The notes: generated from the letters alone by a model not told the origin. A stretch of 64,000 nucleotides of DNA from an uncultured Clostridia bacterium (GCA_934621505.1 CAKTUU010000009.1:1-64000), one strand, 5' to 3'. Counted from the stretch's first letter, positions 8,474 through 16,978 are shown. Numbers and translations are program-made.

Positions 8474-8487
8474 CAAAAAAGCCTCCC

Positions 8488-9258
8488 TTACTTTTGGCGT
8501 CGGGCCTTGATCTCCTGATCCAGCCGCTCCAGATCCTGCCGCAGGGCGGCTTTTTTGTCCTTCAGCTCCTGCTGAAGCTGGGCCCTGCGCTGCCGCAGCT
8601 TGGCCTGCAAATCGGTATTATAGATTTTGGCATAGGGGAAGGCGTGCAGGGCGCGGCGGGCCAGGGCGCTGTCCTGCGCCAGACGCTGCCGCACGGCATG
8701 GGTGATGGCCTCGGTGTCGTCCCCCTGAGACAGGTTGGCGGTGTGGCGGATTTTGCCAAAGACGGTGGTGGAAACCACGGTATCAGCCGCCAGCAGCACG
8801 CACAGCCCAATGCAGACGCCGTCCAGCCACGGCCCGGGAATACGGTCAAACAGGCCGAACAGGAAGGGCTTGACCAGGTAGACCATGACCAGGCCCAGCA
8901 AGCCGAAGGGAATCAGCGTGTCGGCGCAGACGCGGCCGTTCAGGTTAAACCGCTTCTGGCTGTAATCCCACCAGCGGGCGTGAAACAGCTTTTCCATCAG
9001 GTAGCTGGTCAGGTATTCCAGAGTGCCGCACACCACCATGGCCATGACAAACACCAGCACCGGCGACGCGGAATACCGGGACAGCAGCGCCGTTACCAGC
9101 ACCGCGCCAAAGCCGTAAATGGGGCAGTAGGGGCCGATTAAAAAGCCGCGGTTGATGAAACGGTGAAACTGAATCAGCTTGCAGGTCACTTCCATAAGCC
9201 AGCCCAGTATGGCGCTGACAAAGAAAAGCAGAATATAGGATTCCAGCACGCGGTACAT
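8488..9258 (-). CDS. CmpB-type putative ABC transporter membrane protein (PF06541-like)
   Basis: A 256-residue protein with about five or six transmembrane segments in residues 1-190 and a charged coiled-coil tail (about 215-256, rich in Arg, Gln and Lys). The pattern of YILLFFVSAILGWLMEV followed by NRGFLIGPYCPIYGFG is typical of the CmpB family, annotated as type-IV ABC transporter permease but functionally poorly known. The start at 9258 (MYRVLESY) follows GGAGGACCCCCTC. It is the first gene of a two-gene operon with the GT-C-like protein. Confidence 0.82.
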   Translation of the reverse strand: MYRVLESYILLFFVSAILGWLMEVTCKLIQFHRFINRGFLIGPYCPIYGFGAVLVTALLSRYSASPVLVFVMAMVVCGTLEYLTSYLMEKLFHARWWDYSQKRFNLNGRVCADTLIPFGLLGLVMVYLVKPFLFGLFDRIPGPWLDGVCIGLCVLLAADTVVSTTVFGKIRHTANLSQGDDTEAITHAVRQRLAQDSALARRALHAFPYAKIYNTDLQAKLRQRRAQLQQELKDKKAALRQDLERLDQEIKARRQK

Positions 9259-9297
9259 GAGGGGGTCCTCCTTTGTATGGGTGGATAATGTACAGAC

Positions 9298-9327
9298 AGT
9301 ATAGCATGGACGGCCCCGGCAGCGCAA
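9298..9327 (-). promoter_or_regulatory. candidate promoter of the CmpB operon
   Basis: Minus-strand TTGCGC (9322-9327), 18-nt spacer, TATACT (9298-9303) with TGC before the -10 (extended). The -35 is only a fair match. Confidence 0.55.
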
Positions 9328-9352
9328 GAAAAACGGCGGCAAACGCCGCCGC

Positions 9353-9409
9353 CAGACTGTCGAAAAACCCTTTTCGGGGAGTTGTCAGAGGGGCCGCAGC
9401 CCCTCTGAC
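9353..9409. repeat. interspersed repeat, module 1 (copy A)
   Basis: A 57-nt block beginning CAGACTGTCGAAA and ending in the perfect 11-bp hairpin at 9384-9409. By hand alignment it matches 29956-30012 at 55 of 57 positions. Confidence 0.85.
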
Positions 9410-9415
9410 TGGATT

Positions 9416-9512
9416 CGTATCGAACGGCTGACCTGCGGTCAGCGAATGAAACCGTTTCATTTGCTGTGCGCAGCACCCGGTCGGGCGGGGAGTTTTCGGC
9501 TTTGCCGAAAAC
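9416..9512. repeat. interspersed repeat, module 2 (copy A)
   Basis: A block of about 97 nt beginning CGTATCGAACGGCTGACC, with the near-palindrome AATGAAACCGTTTCATT in the middle and a hairpin at the end. A clearly related block lies at 57901-57998 (identical runs include CGGCTGACCTGCGG and CGTTTCATTTGCTGTG). Confidence 0.82.
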
Positions 9513-9742
9513 ATTCCTCCATTCCTTCGTCAGAAAAGATCGTCGTCAGACGAGCTTTTTTGACGGCCTGACGGCGGCAAACGCCGCCGCTAGACCGGCT
9601 TGGTTGCCGCGCCCGCGAACATCGCTGCGCTGGTTCGCGGGAAAAGCGCACAAGACTTAGGGGCTCTGCCCCTAAAATCCCGGCAGGAGGCAGTGCCTCC
9701 TGCACCTCCGGTTTTTCAACACGCTGACGGCGGCAAGCGCCC

Positions 9743-10642
9743 CTATTCAATTCGCCGCATATACCGCTGAAAATTGCGCCCGGCAATATCCAGAATCAGT
9801 TCCCGGCTAAAGCCCCGCCGGCGCATGGCGTCCAGCAGCGCCGGTAAATCGCAGGCGCGATGCAGCCCGACAGGATAGGGCTCAATGCCGCCGTCAAAAT
9901 CGCTGCCCAGACCGATCTGCTTTTCGCCGCCCAAATCGCACAGGTAAGCCATGTGGTCCACCAGCGTATCCAGAGTGGCGGTTCCCTCCGGGCTTAAAAA
10001 GCCGGGGTAAAAATTCACGCCCACATAGCCGCCGCAGCGGAAAAGCGCGCGCAGCTGGCCGTCCGTCAGGTTGCGATAATGGGGACACAGAGCGTAGACG
10101 CAGCTGTGGGAGGCCAGGGGCGGGATGTCGCTGTCCATCACTTCCGCCGTGCCCCGGGCGTTCAGGTGGCTGATGTCCACCGCCATATGCAGGCGGCGCA
10201 TTTCCGCCACCACCTGACGGCCGAAGGGCTTCAGTCCCTCCGGGCTGCCGCCTTTGGCCGGGTGGCCGATGGCGTTTTCGTTGTTCCAGGTCAGGGCGGC
10301 CATGCGCACGCCCAGGGCGGCCATACGTTCCACGCCGTCCAGCGCGTCGCCAAAGGCTTCGCCGCCCTCGATGGTCAGCAGTACGTTGGCCCGGCCCGGC
10401 ACGGCGTCCTCCACCCGGGTAATCTGCCGAAGCTGGCCCTTGGCTTTCAAATCTTCAAAGACCGCCAGCTCCCGCTCCACGATGGTGGGCCGCTGAGCCA
10501 TGCCGCCGGTGCTTACAAACAGGGCCAGGGCCTGCACCCGGGTATCCGCCGGGTTGGTCAGCATATCCGGGGTCAAATCCAGCCGGGTCTTTCCGGTGGC
10601 CATGGCCCACAGCGTGTCGGCATGGGTATCGCAAATCAGCAT
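9743..10642 (-). CDS. membrane dipeptidase-like metallopeptidase (family M19)
   Basis: A 299-residue M19 (renal-dipeptidase-like) enzyme, a binuclear zinc TIM-barrel hydrolase acting on dipeptides and related amides. Visible motifs are the metal-binding CDTHADTLW at the N-terminus, the bridging Glu in LLTIEGGEAF, DISHLN, ASHS and the late GLGSDFDGG. No signal peptide, so probably cytoplasmic. An imperfect AAGGAAAC site precedes the ATG at 10642. It begins 16 nt after the stop of the GMP-synthase paralogue and is probably co-transcribed with it. Confidence 0.88.
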   Translation of the reverse strand: MLICDTHADTLWAMATGKTRLDLTPDMLTNPADTRVQALALFVSTGGMAQRPTIVERELAVFEDLKAKGQLRQITRVEDAVPGRANVLLTIEGGEAFGDALDGVERMAALGVRMAALTWNNENAIGHPAKGGSPEGLKPFGRQVVAEMRRLHMAVDISHLNARGTAEVMDSDIPPLASHSCVYALCPHYRNLTDGQLRALFRCGGYVGVNFYPGFLSPEGTATLDTLVDHMAYLCDLGGEKQIGLGSDFDGGIEPYPVGLHRACDLPALLDAMRRRGFSRELILDIAGRNFQRYMRRIE

Positions 10643-10658
10643 AAGGCTGTTTCCTTTC

Positions 10659-12098
10659 TTATTCCAGTTCGCCGTAATGGGCGCTGGGGGTCAGGTCGTA
10701 CACCACACGGGATACGCAGGGCAGAGCGTCCCGAATGCGCCGGGTAGCCCGCTCCAATACGTCAAAGGGCAGCCGGGCGGCCGTAGCGTTTTCCTGCTGT
10801 GCCTGCACGGCCCGCAGGCACACGGCGTAGCCGTCGGGCCGGTCGGGGCTTTCTATCAGGGTGGCGTAATACTGCCACAAACGGCGGTCGTAGCCGCCCT
10901 CCCGAATTTCGGAGGTAAAGCAGTCGTCCGCCACCCGCAGCAGGTTCAGCCGTTCCTCGGTCACCGCCCCCATAATGCGCAGAGCCAGCCCGCTGGAGGG
11001 AAAGGGCTGCCGCATCACAATGGAGGCGGGCAGTTCCAGCGCCAGCGCCAGGCGGCGCACCTCCTCCTTAAACAGGCTGCCAATGGGCTGGCACAGGGCG
11101 CTTTTTCCTACAGAAGCGACGCTGGGCGCACAGCCGAAAAGCGTGTCGTTAAAATTGGTGCCCATGACAAAGGTATGAATGTCCGGGCTGCCGGACAGCT
11201 GCTCCTGCAAAATCCGGGTCATCAGCCGTGAGGCCGTCTGCTCCTTTTCATCCCAGGAGGATACGCCGGACAGCGCGTCCAGAAAGGTTTTCCGCGCGTC
11301 CACATGGGCCACGGTCAGCCCCAGCTGGTCCTGATAGGCGCGCATCACTTCCTCCGGCTCGCCCCGGCGCAGCAGCCCGGTGTCCACAAACAGGCAGACC
11401 AGCCGGCTGCCTACCGCCAGACTGGCCAGCCTGGCGCATACGGCGCTGTCCACGCCGCCGGACACGGCGCAAAGCACCCGCCCTTCGGGAGCCGCGTCCC
11501 GAATTTGCTGCAAGGCCTGGTCGATAATGGTGTCGTCGGTCCAGGTTTCCCGGCAGCCGCAGATTCCCCGGGCAAAGTTGTACAGCAGCTGTGCCGCGTC
11601 CGGGTCGTTGCGCTCAACCGGGTACTGGAAGCCATATAAAGGAAGCGCCGCGTGCTGAAAGCCAATGACCCGCTCCGTGGCGGTGGCCAGCGGCTGCAGC
11701 GAATCCGGCAAAAGCAGCTCCCTGACCCCGCGCAGCCGCCGCTCGCCGCCGGAAATGTCCTGAAACAGCACCGCGTCCTGCAGGCTCAGCGTAACGGTCC
11801 GGTCCTCCATGGGCTGGCCCACGCCGCCGCCAAAGTGGGAGCACAAAGGTGCGACCGCCCCGCCCAGGGCCAGAACCGGCACATCCAGATTCAGTATTTC
11901 AAAATCCAGCCCGTCCAGCGCGTCCGCCGCACCGTCCGGCTCCGCCAGCAAAACGCCCTTGGGGGACAGCTTGCATATTTCGCTGGCGGGGGTGTCAAGG
12001 GCCGCCGGCAGGCAATAAATCTGCCGGCAGCGCAGGGTACGGGCAACCAGCCCCGCAAAGCGGCGGCTTTTGCTTAAAACCACAATGGTATCCTGCAT
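10659..12098 (-). CDS. degenerate GMP-synthase (GuaA) paralogue
   Basis: A 479-residue protein collinear with GuaA: a class-I amidotransferase domain (about 1-182), an ATP-pyrophosphatase domain with an intact PP-loop SGGVDS (213-218), and a GuaA-like C-terminal dimerisation domain ending SRVVYDLT. The glutaminase site is gone: where GuaA has GVCYGMQ this has ALGGAVA (Cys becomes Gly79), and the catalytic His of FHPE is Pro160. The XMP-binding C-terminus KPPATIEWE is replaced by SAHYGELE, and the HHNVGG loop is absent. It therefore probably does not make GMP from glutamine. It may use ammonia or another amine on another adenylated substrate. GGAGG lies just before the ATG at 12098. Confidence 0.8.
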   Translation of the reverse strand: MQDTIVVLSKSRRFAGLVARTLRCRQIYCLPAALDTPASEICKLSPKGVLLAEPDGAADALDGLDFEILNLDVPVLALGGAVAPLCSHFGGGVGQPMEDRTVTLSLQDAVLFQDISGGERRLRGVRELLLPDSLQPLATATERVIGFQHAALPLYGFQYPVERNDPDAAQLLYNFARGICGCRETWTDDTIIDQALQQIRDAAPEGRVLCAVSGGVDSAVCARLASLAVGSRLVCLFVDTGLLRRGEPEEVMRAYQDQLGLTVAHVDARKTFLDALSGVSSWDEKEQTASRLMTRILQEQLSGSPDIHTFVMGTNFNDTLFGCAPSVASVGKSALCQPIGSLFKEEVRRLALALELPASIVMRQPFPSSGLALRIMGAVTEERLNLLRVADDCFTSEIREGGYDRRLWQYYATLIESPDRPDGYAVCLRAVQAQQENATAARLPFDVLERATRRIRDALPCVSRVVYDLTPSAHYGELE

Positions 12099-12447
12099 AG
12101 GCTCCTCCTTGCCGGCACCGCCGGCAAACAATCAAAAAGTAACAGTTTGTTTACATTCTATCCGTCTGGGCAAAAACCCTGCCTGGGGACTCCGCTTTTC
12201 CGTAAAAGGTCATGATTGTAAAAAAACTGACAGGCATGCATGGCTTTTTGCCGAAAAAACGTGCTTTGCGCAGGGGCCGTCCGCTCCATCGGCCCACCGC
12301 GCGAAAAGGGGGTTGTAGAGTTGACAAAATGTTGGTATAATACGATTTGGTATATGTTCGGAACGTATGCCTATTTACAACGCATAACAAGGACTTGTCC
12401 GCTACAGAGCGGCCCTGCACACAACCGAGGATAAGGAGTGCGAGATT
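12099..12447. other. divergent intergenic region between GuaA paralogue and propeller gene
   Basis: Holds the promoter at 12313-12341 for the rightward operon and a roughly 100-nt leader containing a small CCGCT/AGCGG hairpin (about 12400-12412). On the minus strand a TAGAAT (12155-12160) could be the -10 for the GuaA paralogue, but I see no -35. No gene is evident. Confidence 0.6.
12313..12341 (+). promoter_or_regulatory. promoter of the propeller-plsX-smc operon
   Basis: TTGTAG (12313-12318), 17-nt spacer, TATAAT (12336-12341) with TGG before the -10 (extended). A TTGACA at 12321 is too close to this -10 to be its -35. Confidence 0.7.
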
Positions 12448-15400
12448 TTGAGCGATTTCTTCCGTAACCAGTCTACCCCGGACGGCTCCACGCAGCCGGA
12501 AGGCCATGAAGAAAACTGGCGGCAGATGCCCGTGTGGCAGCAGCCGGAAATGATGAATGGATTGGACGATATGGGCATGCAGCAGGGCGGCGTACCCCTG
12601 TACAGCGCTGGCCAGGACTTTTTGTCCGATAACGCTCCTACCCGTATTGGCAAGCCTGTGACGCTGCAAAAGGTCAGCCGCCGTACCACGGTGGAGGAGG
12701 CGGCTCCTCAGGCCGCGCCGTCCGCCGCTGCGGAAACGGCCGCGCCGGTGCGCCGCCGCCGCAGCCGTGTGGCGGAGCGGGCGCAGGAAGCGGCCGCCGT
12801 TCCCGCGCAGCAGCCGGATTTTGATCCCTTCAGCGCGGGCGACAGCGAGGTGGAACAGCCTGCCTACGTCCAGCGCCGCGCCGCCGTGCCCGGCGGCCGC
12901 TATACCGGCGCGCGCACGGCCGTGCCGGAAGGCAAAACCGTAGCCCAGCGCGCCCGGGAAACCCGGGACCAGCTGGAGGAGGAACTGGATATTCAGGAGC
13001 AGCAGGGAGCCGCTCAGCGGCCCGCCCCGCAGGGACAACGCCCTGCGGTTCAGGGGCAGCGCCCCATGGGTCAGGGTCGGCGTCCTGCCGCACAGGGCCA
13101 GAGGCCTGCGGCCCAGGGACAACGTCCCGCGGGTCAGAGTCAGCGTCCCAACGTTCAGCGGCCTATGACGAATGGTCAGCGCCGCCCGGCGCAGCCCAAT
13201 GGACGGCCTTCCCGGGAGGAGGAACAGGAAATGCGCCCCCGCCGTCAGGCGGCAGCGAACCCTTCCGGCCGCACGCCCCGTCCGGCGGACGAGCCCTACC
13301 GCCGTCCCGACGCGTCCGTGCCCCGTCCCCGCTATGAATTTGAGGACGAGGAGGACGAGCCCGCCGAGGAGCGCCGCGGTGGCGTGCTGCTGCCCATTAT
13401 CATTGCGCTGCTGGTCATCGGCGGCCTGCTGGCAGGCATTTGTCTGCCGGACTGGCAGTCCATCGGCGGCCCTGTGGGCGGCGTTGTGGCCCCCATTCAG
13501 GAAAAAGTGGTGGGCGCTTTTGCCAGCATTAAAAATATGATTTCTCCCGAAGAAGAAGCCATTCAGGCCTTTAACGTGACCACGGCGGACGCCGAGGCCC
13601 CGGCCAGGGTGCTGTTTACCGTGCAGACCGCCAAAAACGTGGTGGGCCTGCGCATTGAAAACGATCTGGGTGAAACCGTGTACAGCGGCGCTTATGACGG
13701 CGAATCCGACGGCGAGGTGATCGTCAACAGCAACATGCTGGTGTGGAAGCCGGAGTGTCTGCTGGACGAGGCCTACGCGGGCGGCTTTACCGCCTACGCC
13801 ACCCGCAAGAATGGAACGGAAAGCGATACCGGCTTCCGCTCCACGGAAACGGTCAGCGTGGCTACGCCCAGGCCCCAGATGCCCGCGGTGCAGGGCTTTG
13901 CCTGCGACACCGCCATTTCCGCCGTGCCTGCGCACCTGACGTTTACCGTTACCACCTCCTCCGACGTAAGCGCGGTACGGGTGGCCGATGACAGCAACGT
14001 GCCCCTGGCCAGCCTGTACGATACGGACGAGGCGACCGAGGACGCTTCCATGATCCAGCAGGGCGACCAGCGCGTCTGGACCCTGTCCGTGGATGTGGAC
14101 AGCGACTATACGGGCGGCTATACCGCCCAGTATTTGCTGAACGATGGCAGCGTCAGCTTTACCCCCTCTGCCTACAGCGTGCAGGTGCAGCTGGGCAACG
14201 AACCCGCCCCCGCCGCTACGGAGGAGCCGCTGGACACGCCCGAACCCACGCTGGAGGCCACCAGCACCCCCGAGCCGACTCCGGAACCCACCGCCACGCC
14301 GGAGCCCACTCCGGAACCCACGGCCACGCCCGTGCCCACCAGCACGCCGCTGCCCGCGCTGACGGCTGAGACGGCGGATTCCGCCAGTCCTTCCGCCATT
14401 AAGCTGAAGGCCACCCTGTATTCCAACGGCAAATCCGTCAGCAAGTTTACCCGTTCCCATGCCATTTCCATGCTGAACGCCTTTACCACGGTGGATGGCG
14501 GCGGCGATTACGCGGGCTGGCGGCAGGCGGGCGTGCTTACCTTCCGTTCCGGTCCCCTGCGTCAAAACGCGGCCTACGGCACTGCCGATGTGCAGACCGG
14601 CAAGCTGTCCGTGGTATGGAGCCAGTCTGTTGGCAACATGAAGATCAGCGAGGGCACGGTATACGGCGTAACCGCTCCCGGTCAGCCGGTGATTGTGAAA
14701 TGGCCTACCGAATTGCGCCAGCGCATGGGCATCAAGGACGATATGAAGGAAGTCAAGGCCCTGCGCGAGGCCATCATTGCCGGACAGGATGGCAAGGTGT
14801 ACTTCTTTAACCTGCTTACCGGCGAAGCCACCCGCGACGCTATCGATCTGGGCGCGCCCAGCCGCGGCGGCCTGAGCGTGGCGACCAACGCCACCCCCAT
14901 TTTGGGCGTGGGTCAGTATAACGCCAAGCTGGACAAGAAAACCGTCAAAAACGGCTATCATGTGCTGGATCTGATCAATAACAAAAAGATTAAGCTGATT
15001 GCCGGCGACGGCAAGGACAAAAACAGCAACTACAGCGGCGTGACCGGTTCCGCCCTGTTTGACAGCACTACCGGCTCCATGATTTTCGGCGGCCAGAACG
15101 GCGTGCTGTACACCGTGGAATTTGGCGGCGTGAAGGACGCTTATAACTACGCCTCCAACGAATTGAATCTGGGCACCGCCTATCAGGGCTACAAAACCCA
15201 GGCGGACGGCCAGAAAAAGACCAACACCAGCATCGACGGCAGCGTGGCCATGTACAACAATTATGTGTACTATGGCGATCAGGGCGGCATTCTGCAATGC
15301 GTGGATGTAAACACCCTGACCCCCGTATGGGCTCTGGACTTGAAGGACAACCTGGACGCGACCCCCGCCCTGGACATGGAGGACGGCAGCCGGGTGGCCC

Positions 15401-15921
15401 TGTACATTGGCAACACCATTACCGCCAAGGGCACCTGCGTGCTGTACCGCATCAACGCCCTGACCGGTCAGGTGGACTGGAGCTACGAGGTGCCGGACCT
15501 GGCCTACAAGAAAAAGGCGGAGGTAGGCTGCTACGCCAGCCCGCTGGTAGGGCAGGAAAGCCTGAGCGGTCTGGTCGTCTTTACCGTAACCAACGCCGGG
15601 GACGGCGCGCAGGTGATTGCCCTGGACAAGCAGACCGGCAAGGTGGCCTGGCAGCTGGCGCTGGAAAGCGCGGCCGTATCCAGCCCGGTGGCTGTGTATA
15701 ACCAGGACGGCGACGGCTGGGTGATTCAGGCGGAAAGCAACGGCCGGATTCACCTGCTGGAAGGCCTGACCGGCAAGGTGCTCAACACCCTGACCCTGAC
15801 GGCGGACAGCGAGGACGCCACGCTGGAAATCAAGGCTTCTCCCGCTGTGTACGGCAACCTGCTGGTGATCGGCACCACGGGCAAGAACGCAGGCGGCGTG
15901 TACTGCATCAAGATTGAGTAA
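12448..15921 (+). CDS. large membrane-anchored PQQ-like beta-propeller protein
   Basis: A 1157-residue protein. Residues 1-311 are disordered and rich in Pro, Gln and Arg, including six 7-residue QGQRP-type repeats. One TM helix (about 312-335) has acidic residues before it and is followed by an extracytoplasmic part: two Ig-like or fibronectin-like segments (about 370-585), a Thr-Pro-Glu linker (about 592-637), and a C-terminal PQQ/quinoprotein-like beta-propeller (about 690-1157) with repeated Ala-x-Asp and Gly-Lys-Val blade motifs. It would bridge cytoplasm and envelope like a scaffold or sensor; function unknown. The start codon is TTG, 9 nt after AAGGAG (12433-12438). plsX begins 17 nt after its stop. 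Confidence 0.8.
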   Translation: MSDFFRNQSTPDGSTQPEGHEENWRQMPVWQQPEMMNGLDDMGMQQGGVPLYSAGQDFLSDNAPTRIGKPVTLQKVSRRTTVEEAAPQAAPSAAAETAAPVRRRRSRVAERAQEAAAVPAQQPDFDPFSAGDSEVEQPAYVQRRAAVPGGRYTGARTAVPEGKTVAQRARETRDQLEEELDIQEQQGAAQRPAPQGQRPAVQGQRPMGQGRRPAAQGQRPAAQGQRPAGQSQRPNVQRPMTNGQRRPAQPNGRPSREEEQEMRPRRQAAANPSGRTPRPADEPYRRPDASVPRPRYEFEDEEDEPAEERRGGVLLPIIIALLVIGGLLAGICLPDWQSIGGPVGGVVAPIQEKVVGAFASIKNMISPEEEAIQAFNVTTADAEAPARVLFTVQTAKNVVGLRIENDLGETVYSGAYDGESDGEVIVNSNMLVWKPECLLDEAYAGGFTAYATRKNGTESDTGFRSTETVSVATPRPQMPAVQGFACDTAISAVPAHLTFTVTTSSDVSAVRVADDSNVPLASLYDTDEATEDASMIQQGDQRVWTLSVDVDSDYTGGYTAQYLLNDGSVSFTPSAYSVQVQLGNEPAPAATEEPLDTPEPTLEATSTPEPTPEPTATPEPTPEPTATPVPTSTPLPALTAETADSASPSAIKLKATLYSNGKSVSKFTRSHAISMLNAFTTVDGGGDYAGWRQAGVLTFRSGPLRQNAAYGTADVQTGKLSVVWSQSVGNMKISEGTVYGVTAPGQPVIVKWPTELRQRMGIKDDMKEVKALREAIIAGQDGKVYFFNLLTGEATRDAIDLGAPSRGGLSVATNATPILGVGQYNAKLDKKTVKNGYHVLDLINNKKIKLIAGDGKDKNSNYSGVTGSALFDSTTGSMIFGGQNGVLYTVEFGGVKDAYNYASNELNLGTAYQGYKTQADGQKKTNTSIDGSVAMYNNYVYYGDQGGILQCVDVNTLTPVWALDLKDNLDATPALDMEDGSRVALYIGNTITAKGTCVLYRINALTGQVDWSYEVPDLAYKKKAEVGCYASPLVGQESLSGLVVFTVTNAGDGAQVIALDKQTGKVAWQLALESAAVSSPVAVYNQDGDGWVIQAESNGRIHLLEGLTGKVLNTLTLTADSEDATLEIKASPAVYGNLLVIGTTGKNAGGVYCIKIE
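13024..13149 (+). repeat. six 21-bp coding repeats (QGQRP heptads)
   Basis: Six consecutive 21-nt units in the propeller gene encode APQGQRP, AVQGQRP, MGQGRRP, AAQGQRP, AAQGQRP and AGQSQRP. They lie in the disordered cytoplasmic N-terminus and may vary in number between strains. Confidence 0.9.
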
Positions 15922-15937
15922 CGAAAGAGGAGACCGA

Positions 15938-16978
15938 ATGAAAATCTATCTGGACGCGATGGGCGGAGACAACGCCCCTAAAGCCCCGGTGGAAGGCGCG
16001 AAGGAAGCGCTGCAAAAGAACCCGGATTTGCAAATAGAGCTGGCGGGCCCTGTGGACCAGGTACAGCCGGTGGTGGACGCGGCCTTTGCCGACGCGCCCC
16101 AGCTGCTAAGCCGCCTGACGGTGACCGACTGTCCCGAGGTGATTACCAACTGCGAATCCCCGGTGATGGCGGTGCGGCGCAAAAAGCAGAGCGCCATTGT
16201 GGACGGTATGCTAAAGCTGAAGGCGCGGCAGGTGGACGCTTTTGTGTCCGCCGGAAGCACCGGCGCTGTGCTGGCGGGCGGCATGTTCCGTCTGGGCCGT
16301 CTGCGGGGCATCGACCGGCCCGCGCTGGCTCCGCTGCTGCCCAACGGCAAGGACTATTTTCTGCTGATCGACTGCGGCGCCAATGTGGACTGCCGCCCCG
16401 AATACCTGCACCAGTTTGCCATGATGGGCAGCGCCTACATGCAGGGGATGCGGGGCGTGCAAAATCCCCGCATCGGTCTGGTCAACAACGGGGCCGAGGC
16501 GGAAAAGGGCTGCGCCCTGACCAAGGAAGCCTATCAGCTGCTGGAAGCGGATAAGCGTCTGAACTTTGTGGGTAATGTGGAAGCCCGCGAAATTACCCAT
16601 GACCAGGCGGACGTGATTGTGTGCGACGGCTTTGTGGGAAACGTCATCCTGAAATTTATGGAGGGCGTGTCCGGCACGCTGATGAGCATCATCAAAAAGG
16701 AAATGCTGGGCGATACCCGCTCCAAGTTGGGCGCGCTGCTGGCCAAGCCCGCCTTCCGCCGGGTGAAGAAAACCATGGACTACAGCGAGGTGGGCGGCGC
16801 GCCCCTGCTGGGCGTAAACGGCAGCGTGGTCAAGGCCCATGGCTCGTCCAACGCCCATGCCATCGCCTGTGCCGTCGCTCAGGCCATTCAGATGCAAAAC
16901 GGCGGTGTGGTTGAGAAAATTGCCGCTCTGCTGCCCGGGTCCGAAAGCGTCTGCGCGGAGCCTTCCGCTGACAGATAG
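15938..16978 (+). CDS. plsX: phosphate acyltransferase PlsX
   Basis: A 346-residue PlsX, which makes acyl-phosphate from acyl-ACP for membrane phospholipid synthesis. MKIYLDAMGGDNAPKAPV at the N-terminus is diagnostic, with conserved SAGSTGAVLAGG and DCGANVDCRPE further on. AAAGAGGAG precedes the ATG at 15938. It lies in the usual order before acpP, rnc and smc, though fabD and fabG, often found here, are absent. Confidence 0.96.
   Translation: MKIYLDAMGGDNAPKAPVEGAKEALQKNPDLQIELAGPVDQVQPVVDAAFADAPQLLSRLTVTDCPEVITNCESPVMAVRRKKQSAIVDGMLKLKARQVDAFVSAGSTGAVLAGGMFRLGRLRGIDRPALAPLLPNGKDYFLLIDCGANVDCRPEYLHQFAMMGSAYMQGMRGVQNPRIGLVNNGAEAEKGCALTKEAYQLLEADKRLNFVGNVEAREITHDQADVIVCDGFVGNVILKFMEGVSGTLMSIIKKEMLGDTRSKLGALLAKPAFRRVKKTMDYSEVGGAPLLGVNGSVVKAHGSSNAHAIACAVAQAIQMQNGGVVEKIAALLPGSESVCAEPSADR

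Larger units (their letters stand above)
9259..9742. other. 484-bp intergenic region made of hairpin repeats
   Basis: No gene is credible here. It holds the CmpB promoter, then a chain of inverted repeats: ACGGCGGCAAACGCCGCCGC twice (9333-9352 and 9571-9590), GTCAGAGGGGC-CGCA-GCCCCTCTGAC (9384-9409), GTTTTCGGC-TTT-GCCGAAAAC (9492-9512), TTAGGGGC-TCT-GCCCCTAA and a GCAGGAGGC-type hairpin (about 9657-9702). Parts recur at 29956-30012 and 57901-57998. Confidence 0.75.

Noticed and set aside
9333..9740. Possible CRISPR array
   Set aside because: The repeats are unequal, partly self-complementary and without regular spacers; no cas genes are present.
10659..12098. Annotating this gene simply as guaA
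   Set aside because: Catalytic Cys and His and the XMP-binding end are absent, so the name would imply an unsupported activity.
12321..12326. TTGACA as -35 of the propeller gene
   Set aside because: It is only 9 nt from the TATAAT at 12336; TTGTAG at 12313 gives the correct 17-nt spacing.
12151..15753. Long minus-strand open frame opposite the propeller gene
   Set aside because: It runs antisense to a clearly coding G+C-rich gene, is rich in His/Gly/Arg low complexity and has no family motif; a typical shadow of codon bias.
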